DNA from: Anthoceros angustus
Lineage: Eukaryota; Streptophyta; Anthocerotopsida; Anthocerotales; Anthocerotaceae
Length of the DNA: 64,000 nt
Assembly: GCA_010909165.1 (NCBI GenBank)
Contig: MU008164.1
Span: 930,001 to 994,000, forward strand
Direction: 5' to 3'
The notes under the pieces were generated by a model that was not told where the DNA came from, did no database searches, and was given only the letters and a program-made list of their open reading frames with translations. Position 1 is the stretch's first letter, and every line of letters begins with the position of its first letter. Of the stretch, positions 20,335 to 32,713 are shown in pieces. The position numbers and the translations under genes are program-made.

Positions 20335-23300
20335 TCAGACTTTATCCGTTGCGTTGAGTAGCGGTTCACTTTCCGGTTGTGTTCCCTGCCAAAATCTGCT
20401 GCTTGATAACACACTCAAGGTCTCACTTTCCCTGGTTTCCTCCTCTTTGACGGCTAATGCTTCAGCAGCAGCGCCTTGTGCCTGCACTCTTTTAAGTCGC
20501 TCCTCCAAACGGGCATTGCACACTTGCACAGCATCATGTACTCGTACAAAGAACCACTCCCTCCCGATGAGATCTGGAATTCCTGCTTTGGCAAGAGACT
20601 TCATAACCTTGGAGTTCGGATTGGATAAGGCAAGCTGCAACAAAACGACATGAAAACATCAGCCAAGTCAGGTCATCACACAAAATCTTCATCAGCCAAG
20701 CGGTTGCAGAACGCGCTGGATAGCTAAAATTTGGTGGGCTGAATTCTGGCCTGGATACGTCGGGCCTTATAGTTGAGATAAAGGTCCTTGATTGCATGAA
20801 TCGCTGTTGAGTCAACATGGGTAACAGCTGAAATGAAACGCGCATGTCAGAACCAGTATGCCACGCACAAGAACATGAAAGATGTTGTTTACTAGCTTGG
20901 TTCAGAACCCGTACGAGACATCTCAAGAATGATGTATCTGATTTTCTTGTCTTCGACTCCCTTGTTAGCGTTCTGCGCAGAAAATACTTCGAGTTCTCGA
21001 AGCCTGTGGATGTCTCACCGAGAAGCACAGGAAACAAGAACGACGATTATTACAAAAGAGCATGACGAAAGTTATCACCCGTCCTTCCAAACAGGCACAA
21101 GGGAAAGGCAGCTAACCTTTCGTTGACATAGCTGACGTTGGCGAAGTAGATTGGGGCGTCGATTCGAATGACTACAATTCCATGGTATATGTAGGCATCC
21201 GCATATTGCTTTTTGTTTCTATACACTGTCGTGCCCGGAAGACGGCCAAGAACAACTGGCCAAAAAGCAAAGCAATAAATTAGTGCACAATGAACGAAGT
21301 GTACATCCAAGGGCGGAAGGAAAGGACGGATGATTACCTATGTGTGGGTTTGCTGACTGGTAGATTACGAATACCAGAGACAATAGAACCTGAGCCACAG
21401 GAAACCGATTTCAGACAACGGCGTAAGACAAAAACACAACGGCAAGCGGCCAGCTGTGCCAGATAACAGGACTTTTGCATTGCTCTAAGGTTGGATATAC
21501 CTACTGAGCAAGGAACCCACCGATAGTAAGACACCGTACTCGACTCCACAGAAAAGTGTGATGACGCTTGCAGCAAGCCAAAGGAGGAAATCCTTCTTGT
21601 CCACACGCCATAGGAATATAGCTTCCTCATAGTCAACCTATCACAAGGCAACAGGTCAAGCTCGAGACCCCAGACATATACCGCACTCCAAGGGAACAGC
21701 GCCAAGCCCAAGGGAGGTTTGATGAACATCGTGACGGTAAAATGACCAGATAATACTCCTGTCGGGATGTGTCTCACCAGACCAATGACGGCAGAGACCA
21801 CAATAGCCGCCAAAGCACACTGCAGAGAAAGTACATGCACCATCATGAAAGAGGCCCTCTGCAGCCTAAAATGCAGTAAAAACAAATGCTAACATCTAAA
21901 TCCTCAGCACCACAAGGTCTATTGCAAGGTGGGGATAATCTGCCTCACTTGCGGGATATCTGTAAAAAGCGGCGTCAGAAACAGCAGTGCCAAGCAGACT
22001 ACAAGAGCTGTCACAATGGCGGCAATTCCCGTCTTGGCTCCAGTGTCGTTATTCACGGCCGATCTTGAGAAGGACCCTGCCAAACGTGTGTCATGTCAAA
22101 AATTGAGCTACGAAGAGCTGATGGTACACGGCTGGCAAAGGAACAACACCCTTGACGAGCCCTTTCTTGTGGGACGACATGTCTTAAGCTAAACTTCACC
22201 CATACATAAGTCCCACGTCATCAGCACTCTGACAATGAATAGGATGAAAGAGATTTCTATCCACGTAAACATCGCCACTCCGGTCTCACTGCAACTGGAA
22301 ATCGCATAAAGCTCCCGGCATGGTAATGTGATGTTGTCTTGCCTGTGGCAGGATAGGCTGAAAATGCCGACCCAACAATGTTTGCCACTCCTAGTCCAAA
22401 CAGCTGGCAAATACAGAAAAATCCGGGCTTCAGACAAGGAATGCAACAAGCAGAAGAAGCCAGCATCAAACTGAGGTCGAGGTCAGCAGGGTCAGTAGCA
22501 GCGCTCCCAGGGTCGTTGGTGGACCTACCTCTCGGTTCGAGTCAAGCTCGTACCCATTCTTGGTTGCCAAGGCCTTAGCAATCCCCACAGACTCCTGATA
22601 GGAAGGGGCCCACAATCAGAACAGGTTAGCGGTGTGCAAATATCAAAACTGCTCGGCTGTAGTAGACGACTATCAGGGTGCACAAGTTCCAAGTGGGGCA
22701 AACAAATAATTACCAGGATGGCGACACCAGCGATGAGAAATGCTGTCGGAAGTAAATCTCTCACGTGGTCGAAGGTGTAGTTCAAGGAGAAAGGCGGAAG
22801 GCCCTTAGGAATTGAGCCAACCTGCAACACAAAACGAGATAAATAAGACGCGTAGCCCTTACTGGACCTTATGGGGCCCGTGCACCGGATGGGGGGCAAG
22901 TCTCACCACACTGATAGAGGCAGGCCTAAACACTTTGACAAATGCTGTGCTCAGAACCAACGACGTCAAGGGTCCACCCGCACGGAGAAACAAGAATCTT
23001 TTGTCAGACTTCCCCTGCATTTGCACGGACTCTGTCAGTTGAGTACAATGCCACAAATTCAAAGAGCAGGAAAGCTAGCGGCGGGAGCAGTGTGCAGCTT
23101 CTTGCAATGTGCGGACGAGAATTAAGTATAATGGTGATGATTTGGAAACTGAGATGCCCCAGTAAGCAAGACCTGACAGTAAAGCAAGTAGTTTAATACA
23201 CACCTACCAGATGTTTCATCCCCAGTAATAGACCCAGAACAAGAAAGCCCATGACAAACGGCTGCCAAAGGAACTGCAAAAAAGAGGGGATAAGAAGTCA

Positions 23301-24752
23301 GCAAACCAAAGCCAAAGTCCAAGTGAAGACTGTAGAAGAAGTACAGCTGCTGGACAAGCAGCTTATAGTGCTCTAGCAATCATGTGACCCGTGAGGACTG
23401 CTGAACCAACTAAAGGAAACTGTACCTGGTCAAAGCCTGCCACAATACTTCGTATCAAAGGAATGAGCTCGCTGCTGCGGGATACCTCATACCCTAGAAA
23501 GTTTTTGGCCTGAGATAGGCCTATGATGATGGCGGATCCAGAAGTGAACCCCGAAATGACTGAATGACTGATGAAGCGAATCAGCCAACCCAGCCTGCAA
23601 TGGACCATAACGACGCATCATCATCAGCATTCATATCTGAATATAAATAAAACGAGTCTGAAGTTCCGCTCCTAACCATTACCTTGCGACTCCCATAATG
23701 GACTCGATCACTCCTACCATCAGCGCCAACAGTATCGCAAGCCGCACATACAGATCAGCCGCATTTTCCATTTCACTTCGCATCTTGTCAGCGCCCACAA
23801 TCGGTGCCAGCCCATTGGAGACCAGGAGCGAAATCAGAGCCACCGGCCCGACGGCAACTTGCCGTGAGGATCCGAAGATCGAGTACGCAATGATCGGAAC
23901 AAATCCCGAATCTGTAATGTCACACAACATATCCACCCAAAGACGTCAGAGTCGGAGGTTGTCGGTGCGATCCACCGCGTCCACACCCTGGGCAACTGAC
24001 CGAACACGATTCCCATAGCTCCACAATGCAACTCTAGTACCCAGCAACGATCGCTCAGAAGTTGACACCAAATCACACAAAACAGTCTTGTAGTCTTACA
24101 CAGTCCATAGATCGGAGGAAGCCCAGCCAACTTCGCATAAGACATGGCCTGACGACAAGCAACACAGCCGGTTAGCCATATCTCCTCCAGCAAGAAACGC
24201 CGGCATTTGCCCAGACCTCCCGGCGCAGCATTAGGCTTCCGAGCCAAATCTGGAAACCGGACTACAGCTGTCTGCAACCGAGTCCGTCACATATCCATCG
24301 GGAAAACAAAATACAAAACCGACTCCCGACCCCCCGCACACTACGCCGATGCCTCGGGGAACAGCTGTCCTCCGCGATCGCAGCATGTCAAACAAAGAAC
24401 ATCATCCCTCGCTAGCACCAACCTGTGGAACAAGCATCGTCCCGACTGTGATTCCTGCCACGAAATCCGACTTGAAGTATGCACCGAAATCGTACGCTCT
24501 CAGCCAGGTCAAGCAGGGGAACAGCTTCGCAAGCCATCCGAAAGCAAGCATCCCCCAGCTCCCCTTCTGCGCATCCGCGACCACATCGAGCACCAGCTCC
24601 TCGGAGCTAGTATCCGACTCCGCCGTCATCGCGCCGCTCCCCCGTAACCTAGCACCGGGCACCCCGCCTCCTCCCACAGCCGCACGGCTGTCCGGCAGGT
24701 TACGGGAGAATGCGCCGATATCCGACACGCTCCGGGACAGGTACTTGTCCAT
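20335..24752 (-). CDS. SULTR4: SULTR4-type sulfate transporter (SLC26 fold with STAS domain)
   Basis: SULTR4 proteins sit in the tonoplast and release stored sulfate from the vacuole. Seventeen exons on the minus strand: 24423-24752, 24100-24148, 23683-23911, 23426-23594, 23208-23273, 22907-23014, 22714-22821, 22529-22594, 22343-22403, 21949-22076, 21778-21819, 21521-21637, 21338-21389, 21117-21255, 20915-21003, 20751-20827, 20335-20634. Total 2130 nt, all in phase, 709 residues. Conserved blocks: [77 protein letters not shown] with [11 protein letters not shown], then [19 protein letters not shown]. The STAS domain has [35 protein letters not shown] and [14 protein letters not shown]. The last about 45 residues are a family-atypical Glu/Ala/Ser-rich tail. 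Two introns have GC donors (after 22343 and possibly 20751). No lesions. Confidence 0.94.
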
Positions 24753-25640
24753 CTAATTGCGTACAAGCCGCAACAGCGCAGCAACCACCATGGCGGACAC
24801 GGCGTCAGCGAGCTTCACCGCCAAGGCGAGGAGCCGCAGCCAGACTATGAGGGAAATCCTGATCCTCACTTCACCACATCAAAGCACTTGTCTACCACAT
24901 CACATGCTGCAATGCCGAGAATTTCCTTTTCCGCCACCAATTCTTCACCAATTGCGGGGACACAGCCGATACACCTGCATCCGAAGCACTCTGGATTCCG
25001 ATCCACTGCTCCAGCTCACAAAATCGCACCTCTGCTGGCCCTCCGCGCCACTGCACCGAGAACCCGCAACATGCTGGACTCTATTGCGGACTTTTCCACA
25101 AAAGAGCTGGCCGAACCGGGCTGCGAGCGGGTGGAGCGGATGGGGCGGATGGAGCGGGTGCAAGGAAGCAAGGAAGCGAGGAAGATGCAACAACAAGCCC
25201 GAGCTGCGCTGCGTGTGCTACAAGAACACAACTCCAACAACAAGTCCGTACGAATTTCTACACCAAACACTCCGGATATTTTATGCTTTTGGGACGCGCT
25301 AGCAGGACGGCACAGGAAGGCGGGACGGAAGGGAAGCGGACGGGGCGGAGGCGGGGCGGGGCGGGGCGAGGGCGGGGCGGGGCGGCAGCGGCAGCGGCTG
25401 CGGGAGGCGAGGCAGCAGCAGCAGCAAGCGCGGCGCGAGGCGAGCGGGAGGCGTGAAGATGTGAAGAAGACGGGGCGGGTGGCGAGCCGTGCACGCAGGT
25501 CCCATTGGGGCCCGGCGTCTACGTTCACTGAACCTTTACCGTTGCCACAACGCAGCCCACGTCTCTGGGACATGTGGGATTGGCTTCTCAGACAGAGGGG
25601 CCCGGGGGGCTTGGGGCCCAACCGCTGACCTTCCGTCCTC
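24753..25640. promoter_or_regulatory. GC-rich upstream region of the SULTR4 gene
   Basis: Lies upstream of the minus-strand start codon. GC-rich throughout and extreme at 25310-25480, where purine-rich 'ggggcggggcggggcgaggg' and 'cagcagcagcagcaagcg' runs occur. Long frames here on both strands are a composition effect and I do not call them genes. Likely promoter and 5' UTR of SULTR4. Confidence 0.4.
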
Positions 25641-27500
25641 CGTGACCGGGGAAAGCTTCCTTGGCTGGCAGGCTTGGCCTCGTTATCCGCTTCTTACTGT
25701 GTTTGCGCACCTTCCGCCCAACTGGTCCGAAGGCCCTGTTTTAGCTTCCACGCGCCTCCCACGCTTCCTTTCTCCTGCTCCCCATCTCCAGATTTGTGCT
25801 TTTGTGCGGCAGCCACCCAAGATTGTTCCATGTATGATGCAAGCCAACCCAGCTGGCCGACCATATCATATACCTACATACAGTACATTTTGGTTTGAAA
25901 AAGGACGGACATGGATCGACCCACCAGATTACATCCAATACCTACTTACAAACAATCAAAGAACGGCTGTCTGGTCCGAGTGGAGACTTCTCTTAGGAGA
26001 AGAGTAAATACTGGAGGAAGAAATATCTTGAGAGAGATCACCCAAGCATGGCTTTCTCTTAAGGTGAGCAACTACAGTAAGTACAAATATACTAAGCAAG
26101 TGTTGGATGTAGATTATGTATTTTAACTGGCTCCCAAATATGCCTAACCTTAAACCCACATTCCAGTGTTGGCCTGGCCTCATAGCAATAGGAATGGATA
26201 CAATTGAAGCGAATTGAACCTTGAACCTCTCATATCTTTAGCTTAGTAAAATATAAAAAACATAACTAATCTCACATGATAATCAAAATATCACTCTCAT
26301 TCTCCCTCTCCCTCTTCCTCTCCTATCACAATTGTCATGTCATACCTCTCCAATCACAATTGCACTCTCTCTGCTATAAGTTACACAAGGTGGACATGTA
26401 TGTCATATTCGTCCTGTGCTGAAACGATTGAGGTCATTTACTTCCCCACCTGGGGGCAGGCGGGTTGCGCTCTTGCTTTTAGCTGCTGCATTTTCCCCGA
26501 ATTCACACCCAATTTACGGTGTGACTGGGCATTGCCGGTTGAGCAAAGACCTACATCTGGGCAAGGCAAGTGGCAGCAAGCTAAAGGCCGTCCCAAGTAC
26601 GGGGGACTTTCCAGAGATTGTTCTTGTTCCGTTAGGTCGTACGTTGTGAGAATACGTCCAAACATGTGGTGCCGGACACGCGAGCGAGCCAGAGACCTGA
26701 CACAAACCTGTACGCGAACCGCCATCCGACAAATACGGCTACAATTAGTGCATCTTTTTATTTCGTTTATTTCCCAGGTGGATGCTCCCAGGCTCCAGCT
26801 GTCTATCCACTCCCACTCGCGTCCCTGCTCATGAGAGACTGTGCCGACCTGACCACTGACCGCCTCCAGCCCTAACATGGACCTCACGACTGACAGACAC
26901 TGGATGATGGCCCCGCTCTGCCCGCCACTTGGCGGCACCAACATCCTTTAAACGGAATCTTGTTTTTCATAATTATTCAATCATTAATTTTTAAATTTTT
27001 ATCCATATCTGAAATTTATAATTTTATTTTAAAATTATTTTTACATATATTTCAAAATATTTTTGAAAATTTTTATTGAGGGAGGAGAGATGATGGGGAG
27101 AGCCCATTTAGCAAGAGGACTATAGGAAGACCTCAAAGAAGCCACTAAGCATATATGGAGTTGGATAGGCCTACATATTACACATGATTAAAATCCTTTG
27201 TCCAATTTCACAGGTCTTGATCCCAATCCCAAAATCATTACAATATCTTTTCATTGGAATGGGGCCTTATAATAGGTCTTATCTTTTCATGCAAGCCTGA
27301 AATTATTATAATATCTTATCATGGAAAATGGGGACGTATATTATTTTAAACAATACGTATGGATGATTGGTCCAATAGATGTATGCCTATGATGGGAGGT
27401 CACACAAATGCCTAGGCATGACTGCGTAGGTTCTCCAGAAACTCCATCCAGGCCTTTGTGTATTGAAGTTGCTGCGAAGCTGAGAAACCTTGAGTTTTTT
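25641..27500. other. Intergenic DNA, no supported gene
   Basis: A 172-codon frame at 25489-26007 has no recognisable domain and unbalanced composition. 26940-27330 is AT-rich with nothing visible. Confidence 0.35.
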
Positions 27501-27519
27501 AGCGTCATGATTAATTGGG

Positions 27520-28470
27520 ACACTATTGAAAATGAACAGAAAGGCCTTGCATGCGAGTAGGTAGGCACATATGTACCTGCCTTGTTGTGTTTGCCAAAGT
27601 TGTGGAAAAAGCGAGCGGATCAGGAAAAGCGGGAGCCCGCGTCCAGCCACCGACGACGTCGGGGAATTTGGTGCGGCCGGGACCCGTGTGGTGGTACGCA
27701 CTAGTTCCGCACTTTATTGAATCTTGACATGCAGAGAGGTGTGTCCCTCGTCCCCTTCCTTGAAGCTCTCTCCACACCTCATCAGCACTTGGAAGCTCTC
27801 TAAAGGCAGCCAGCAAGTCTGCCACCATGTCCTAACGTCTGCCCAGAGTATGCATATCTTCGCGGAGAAACTGCAAGCTCCTCATCCAGCAGGCAAGTCA
27901 TGATTTGTGTGAGCTGTGAGTGTGTGGCGGTGGCGGCCTTTTCCGGGCCCGGGGGTCTCGCCTCCTGCATCAGCGTCACTCCACTCCGGAATTTCGTCTA
28001 CAACAAGCTTTGCCCACACGGCTTCAGTCAGACAAGGGAATAGATTGCCTAAATTAATGCTCGCACGATGCGGAGCGGAGCTGATCCGTTGTGGCAAGAT
28101 ATATCGCAGGTCCCACATCTGAGCGAGGTGGCTGGAAAGGCGCACTGTCCTGGAGGTGGACGGTGTTTTTCTTTCCTGCGGAAAGCTTTGGACACTTTGG
28201 TAACCTAGGATTCTAGTTTACCGGGATTCATGGTCACATGAATCGATCCGGCAACTCTCCTGTTGGAACACAACGTTGTGTGCAATTGAGATTCAACAGA
28301 TTGGAATGCTTACATCGTTCAAGCCTGGGGGCATAAGGTATACACGGCACAGGTCGGAGTAAAGTAGCGTAAGCACCTGCAATTTCTGCAGCACAGAAAG
28401 CACCAAATCTTCAGCTGTGGATGGTCCGAAAAAGGCATCTGGCATCGCTTGCAGCAACTTCGTTTGTTAC
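27520..28470 (-). pseudogene. Unrecognised gene fragments next to the MULE
   Basis: Three leftward pieces look exon-like and are separated by plausible GT-AG gaps: one with FGPSTAEDLVLSVLQKLQ (about 28380-28450), one with LSSHLAQMWDLRYILPQRIS and LFPCLTEAVWAKLVVDE (about 27985-28140), and one starting MVADLLAAFRELPSADEVWR (27828 leftward). They may belong to one gene whose 5' part was removed or displaced by the MULE inserted at 28538. I do not recognise the family and a chance origin is possible. Confidence 0.3.
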
Positions 28471-28529
28471 ATGTATTTCACCGTGCATTGAATGCTCGGC
28501 TGAAAGGCCAACGACGGCATTCGGCCCCT

Positions 28530-28537
28530 CGAATTCA
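28530..28537. repeat. Target-site duplication, left
   Basis: The 8 bp 'cgaattca' directly precede the left terminal inverted repeat and recur at 32706-32713 directly after the right one. With one mismatch allowed it extends to 9 bp, the usual MULE length. Confidence 0.8.
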
Positions 28538-28917
28538 CGGCTAGGCCTAAATATCGGTTCGCCAGGGTACGGCCTGGCGAACCGACATGCCATGCCATGA
28601 GCATGGCCTTCCTCTCCCCTGCCCCTCTCTCTCGTGTATTGCCAACCCGCGACCGGGCCACCGGGGGCGAGGGGAACTAATTCAAGTTCCCGTCGTCCTG
28701 AATACCGCGGCGATACTATGGAACGATACAAAGTCGAACTCGTCGGCATGCACAGCGTTCAGGCATGTGCTGCTAGGACGCACCGAGGCAAGCGTAGAGG
28801 AGGATCACCAAGATGAGTGGAGAGGACGATCACCAAGACTGAGTTTTTGATTAATTGCATTGGTCAAAACATCTGAAGGGAGATATTACTGCCACCTACA
28901 TCGCACCTATACCTACG

Positions 28918-31900
28918 CTAGTTTTCTTTGTCTGCTGATAACTTCCAAGTCACTCTCTTCTTCTTTTTCTTCGGTGGTGAGAAGAATGGCTTAGTCCTGA
29001 CGATGTTGTTGTCTCCCTCGTTGGTGGTGAATGCTTGAAGAGGCTGCCGTGCTGCAGGCATTTCCTGCTCATATGCAATCAAACGTTGGACATCCATGAG
29101 TGTACATTTCACCAAAAGTGCTGCATCCCCTACGACTTCCTTATTCTTGTGCATCAAATTCACAATAGCATTGCAATCTTGTTCGAGGCGAATCGATCTT
29201 CACCGCGCCGTTACATAAAACACCCTCCACAGTGGTTGCAGGTTGCACGAAACGCTTTCCATCACATGTTCTCTATTATCACATAAAGCAAGAGTCGTTG
29301 TGCCCCGAATTACTAGACCATCTGTCAGATATCGACGTTTCATCCGGAGTGTGTATGAGAGCACTCCAAGCGAGCATATCCTGCACTTTCACGATGTGTT
29401 TACAAATAAAGCCTTTCCTCCCTTGAGCACACTCACATGTAGCCCACATGGAATCTGCATTCTCAATTGTATATATCACATGGGCATCTGTTGAACTACT
29501 CCTGCATGAAGTTGTGGTACAAGGTGGGGAAGGCAAAGTAACATTATCATCTTCAATCAGAGTTGCCCCATCTATTGCAGGTGCACCGCCTCTCATGTTA
29601 ACCACATACCCTCCTTCTTTGCAATGGTTCACATACCAATAATGGGACGAATTACGAAGCACAATTGATGTAACCACACTGCCTCCAAAGAAGAGATGCC
29701 CTCGTAAGACTAAGTTTCTACTTAAAAAACCGATGTCATGCCTCTATAGCAGAGGCACAGTCTTGCCCTGCAGCGAAAGCATGCGGGCATTTTTTATGAA
29801 CATGCCTGCAATCAAAACAGGCCTTGTGAAGATGTGTATGTGCACAAGCTTGAAAAGGGAGAATACGAAGGTGGAGATATGGACTAACCTAGTTGTGCAC
29901 CCCGGGTTGTTCTGAAATAGCCCACGAATGTTGGTTGCCGTTTCTCCCACTTGGCATAGAAGGAAAATAGCAACTGCTCACCCTCCCGAATTGTATCTCG
30001 AATTGATGTGCTGGAGCCCTTCACGTACATCAGTTCACCTAATTCCTGCCATATGGCTTCCTTGTCTACCCTGTTTTGGACTTTCTTAATAAGATTACGG
30101 AGCCAAGCACGACGCACATGCCAGAGGCAAAGTAGAACAAGAACACTGTAATTGTAAACCTTTCGAATTGCAGCAATCTCAGCTACACAATCATCAACCA
30201 ATATTGCGGAGGGCAACCAAGTTGCATCCTTACTATGAGAACCTCATGAAAGATGTCACCACCGCTATGGTGTCACTTGTATCGCCCTTTGCCAAAACCC
30301 ACGCTAGGAATACCATTCATGTGAAGGTCGAAAGCCATAATTGTGAAGAGATGCTACTTGTAATCGGGTTTACACCAACGTGGAATCAATCCCGAGCACA
30401 TTATTCTTACCATGTGTCAAACAGTCTCAAGCATATCTGCACTTTCACGATGTGTTTACAAATAAAGCCTTTCCTCCCTTGAGCACACTCACATGTAGCC
30501 CACATGGAATGCATTCTCAATTGTATATGTCACATGGGCATCTGTTGAACTCTCCATAAAGTTGTGGTACAAGGTGGGAAGGCAAAGTATTATCATCCTC
30601 AATCGAGTTGCCCCATCTATTGCGGTGTGCACCATTCTCCTCATGTTAACCACATACCCTCCTTCTTTGCAATGGTTCACATACCAATAATGGGGCAATT
30701 ACGAAGCACAATTGATGTAACAACGGTCTACTGCAGAGAGAGCCCTCGTAAGACTAAGTTTCTACTTAAAAACCGATGCCATGCCTCTATAGCAGAGGCA
30801 GCCGCAGTCTTGCAGCATTTTTATGAACATGCCCGCAATCAAAGCAGCCTTGTGAAGATGTGTATGTGCACAAGCTTGAAAAGGGAGAATACGAAGCTGG
30901 AGATATGGACTAACCTAGTTGTGCACCCCAGGTTGTTCTGAAATAGCCCACGAATGTTGGTTGCCGTTTCTCCCACTTGGCATAGAAGGAAAATAGCTGC
31001 TCACCCTCCTCGAATTGATGTGCTGGAGCCCTTCACGTACATCAGTTCACCTAATTCGCCATATGGCTTCCTTGTCTACCTGTTTTGGACTTTCTTAATA
31101 AGATTACGGAGCCAAGCACGACATGCCGAGGCAAAGTAGAACAAGAACACGTAATTGTAAACCTTTGAATTGCAATCTCACACAATCATCAACCAATATT
31201 GCGGAGGCAACCAAGTTGCATCCTTACTTAATGAGAACCTCATGAAAGATGTCAACCACACGGCTATGGTGTCACTTGTATCCTTTGCCAAAACCCACGC
31301 TATCGGAATACCATTCATGTGAAGGTCGAAAGCCATAATTGTGAAGAGATGCTACTTGTACTGGTTTACACCGAACGTGGAATCAATCCCGAGCACATTA
31401 TTCTTACCATGTGTCAAACAGGTCTGAAGCATGAACGGGGTCTGAATCCCCAAACAAACGACTGATCAGCAGTGGACTTGTGAAACACAAATGCAGCATT
31501 GAGCCGCATCCATAAACCCACACTAATATTGTCATTTGGATGATGTTTCCACACTGTACCTTGCAAGTCAACGGCAAGATTGTCAATGTCTGCACGTGTC
31601 AAGAAATCATCTCTAACCTGGACATACTGTGACTCATGCTCCAAGCTTGTTGAAAGCCCACAACATTTTGCCCGCACCTACTCCTGGTGTCGTCTAAGAA
31701 TCTCAAACACATAAACATTGCACAATAAACCATATTTCACCCATGCCTTCTTGTCAGCACTCAAGTGATAAGCTCTGACATCTCTTGGCATGCCTACGTA
31801 CTCTGGGCCATGACACACTCTTCCAGAAACATCCACGTGCATAGTTTCGTATAAAGTTACTTGAGCAATTACTGGCCATCTTCGTAATTGTGCAAAGGCA

Positions 31901-32251
31901 AACGAAGCTTGACAGCCGTGTTTGATGCTTTCACCGTTAGCAATCCGAGACCGTCTACGCTTCTTCTCACCCTCCACAGCAATAGGTACTGGTGGTGGAG
32001 GCATGGTTACATTCCGCAAGTCTGTGGCCCATATCCACATCAATAACTGCAAGCAAAACACTGAAGTTGAAATCTTTCAAGTAAACGGATTGAATCCTTA
32101 GGGTCCATACATACCGTGTTGTGACAATGGCTGCATCTAGCTTCAGACAACTTATTGCTGAAGTATTGCTGGCTGGCCCTCTACGAGATGCCTTGTAATA
32201 ATTTGTAGGAGCCTGTGGCAATGCGTTCATGCCCTCTATGAAATCCTGCAC
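28918..32251 (-). pseudogene. MULE transposase (SWIM zinc finger), duplicated core, frameshifted
   Basis: Reading leftward from 32251: a short N-terminus, a zinc-finger-like block (KHGCQASFAFAQLRRWPVIA, then a motif with VDVSGRVCHG), a linker, then the MULE catalytic core. The core has NNVLGIDSTFGVNQYK, a MAFDLHMNGIP and AWVLAK block, LPSAILVDDCVAEIAAIRK with the second acidic residue, and the CLWHVRRAW signature. The SWIM finger follows as CECAQGRKGFICKHIVK. The C-terminus (28918-29163) carries a nuclear-localisation-like PPKKKKKRV. The core-plus-SWIM segment exists twice. Each copy has its own stops and frameshifts, so no single full-length protein is encoded now. Family assignment is firm; activity is unlikely. 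Confidence 0.8.
29376..31433 (-). repeat. Tandem duplication of the transposase core, two units of about 1.0-1.05 kb
   Basis: Unit B is 29376-30434 and unit A 30435-31433. They match over their length, starting near 'gcactttcacgatgtgttta' and ending near 'accatgtgtcaaacag'. Unit A is shorter because of many 1-8 nt deletions, but in the DDE segment A is the better-preserved one, while B is better in the CLWH and SWIM segments. The lesions therefore arose after the duplication. Confidence 0.85.
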
Positions 32252-32705
32252 TCTGGTCCAAGGGATGTAAGCTAGCTGTCGTTGTTTGTCTTGGCCAGTA
32301 CAAGATGGATGCTTGTATGAGGATTGCTACCATTCCAAGTCATTGAAAGAAAATTTCCCTCCACCAGGCCTCTGAATTGCAAAAGGACAATGTGCAACCT
32401 CATCCATCAACTGGAGCACGATCGGTATCGTGCATCCTCCCGACTCGTCTTTCAACTCTTACCGTGTGCCTGCTTTGAGCAGAAGCGCCTTCCGCCTCGC
32501 TCAATCAAACGCGAACGAAGGGCAGCAGACGCCGAAATTGCCACGACAATCGTGCCGACGGAACTTGAATTAGTTTCCCGCTCCTGGCTCTGGGTTTCCA
32601 CAGATAAGAGAGAGAGGAGTTATAGAGGAGAGGAAGGCCATGCTCATGGCAAGGCATGTCGGTTCGCCAGGCCGTACCCTGGCGAACCGATATTTAGGCC
32701 TAGCG

Positions 32706-32713
32706 CGAATTCA
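32706..32713. repeat. Target-site duplication, right
   Basis: 'cgaattca', identical to 28530-28537. Confidence 0.8.

Larger units (their letters stand above)
28538..32705. mobile_element. MULE DNA transposon, 4.17 kb, complete ends
   Basis: The ends are inverted repeats of about 150-160 bp (28538-28695 and 32555-32705) starting cggctaggcctaaatatcgg on the left and cgctaggcctaaatatcgg on the right. Each repeat contains the same 12-bp-arm hairpin with a 6-nt loop (28555-28584 and 32660-32689; arm 'cggttcgccagg'). The 8-bp duplicated target flanks both ends. The interior holds a leftward transposase gene, broken by frameshifts, with its catalytic part present twice. The intact ends and target-site duplication indicate a fairly young insertion. 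Confidence 0.85.

Noticed and set aside
24757-25628. Long plus- and minus-strand frames upstream of SULTR4
   Set aside because: Extreme GC and purine repeats produce long frames in several phases; no domain and low-complexity composition.
25489-26007. 172-codon plus-strand frame
   Set aside because: No motif, Pro/Trp-rich irregular composition, overlaps the GC-rich promoter region.
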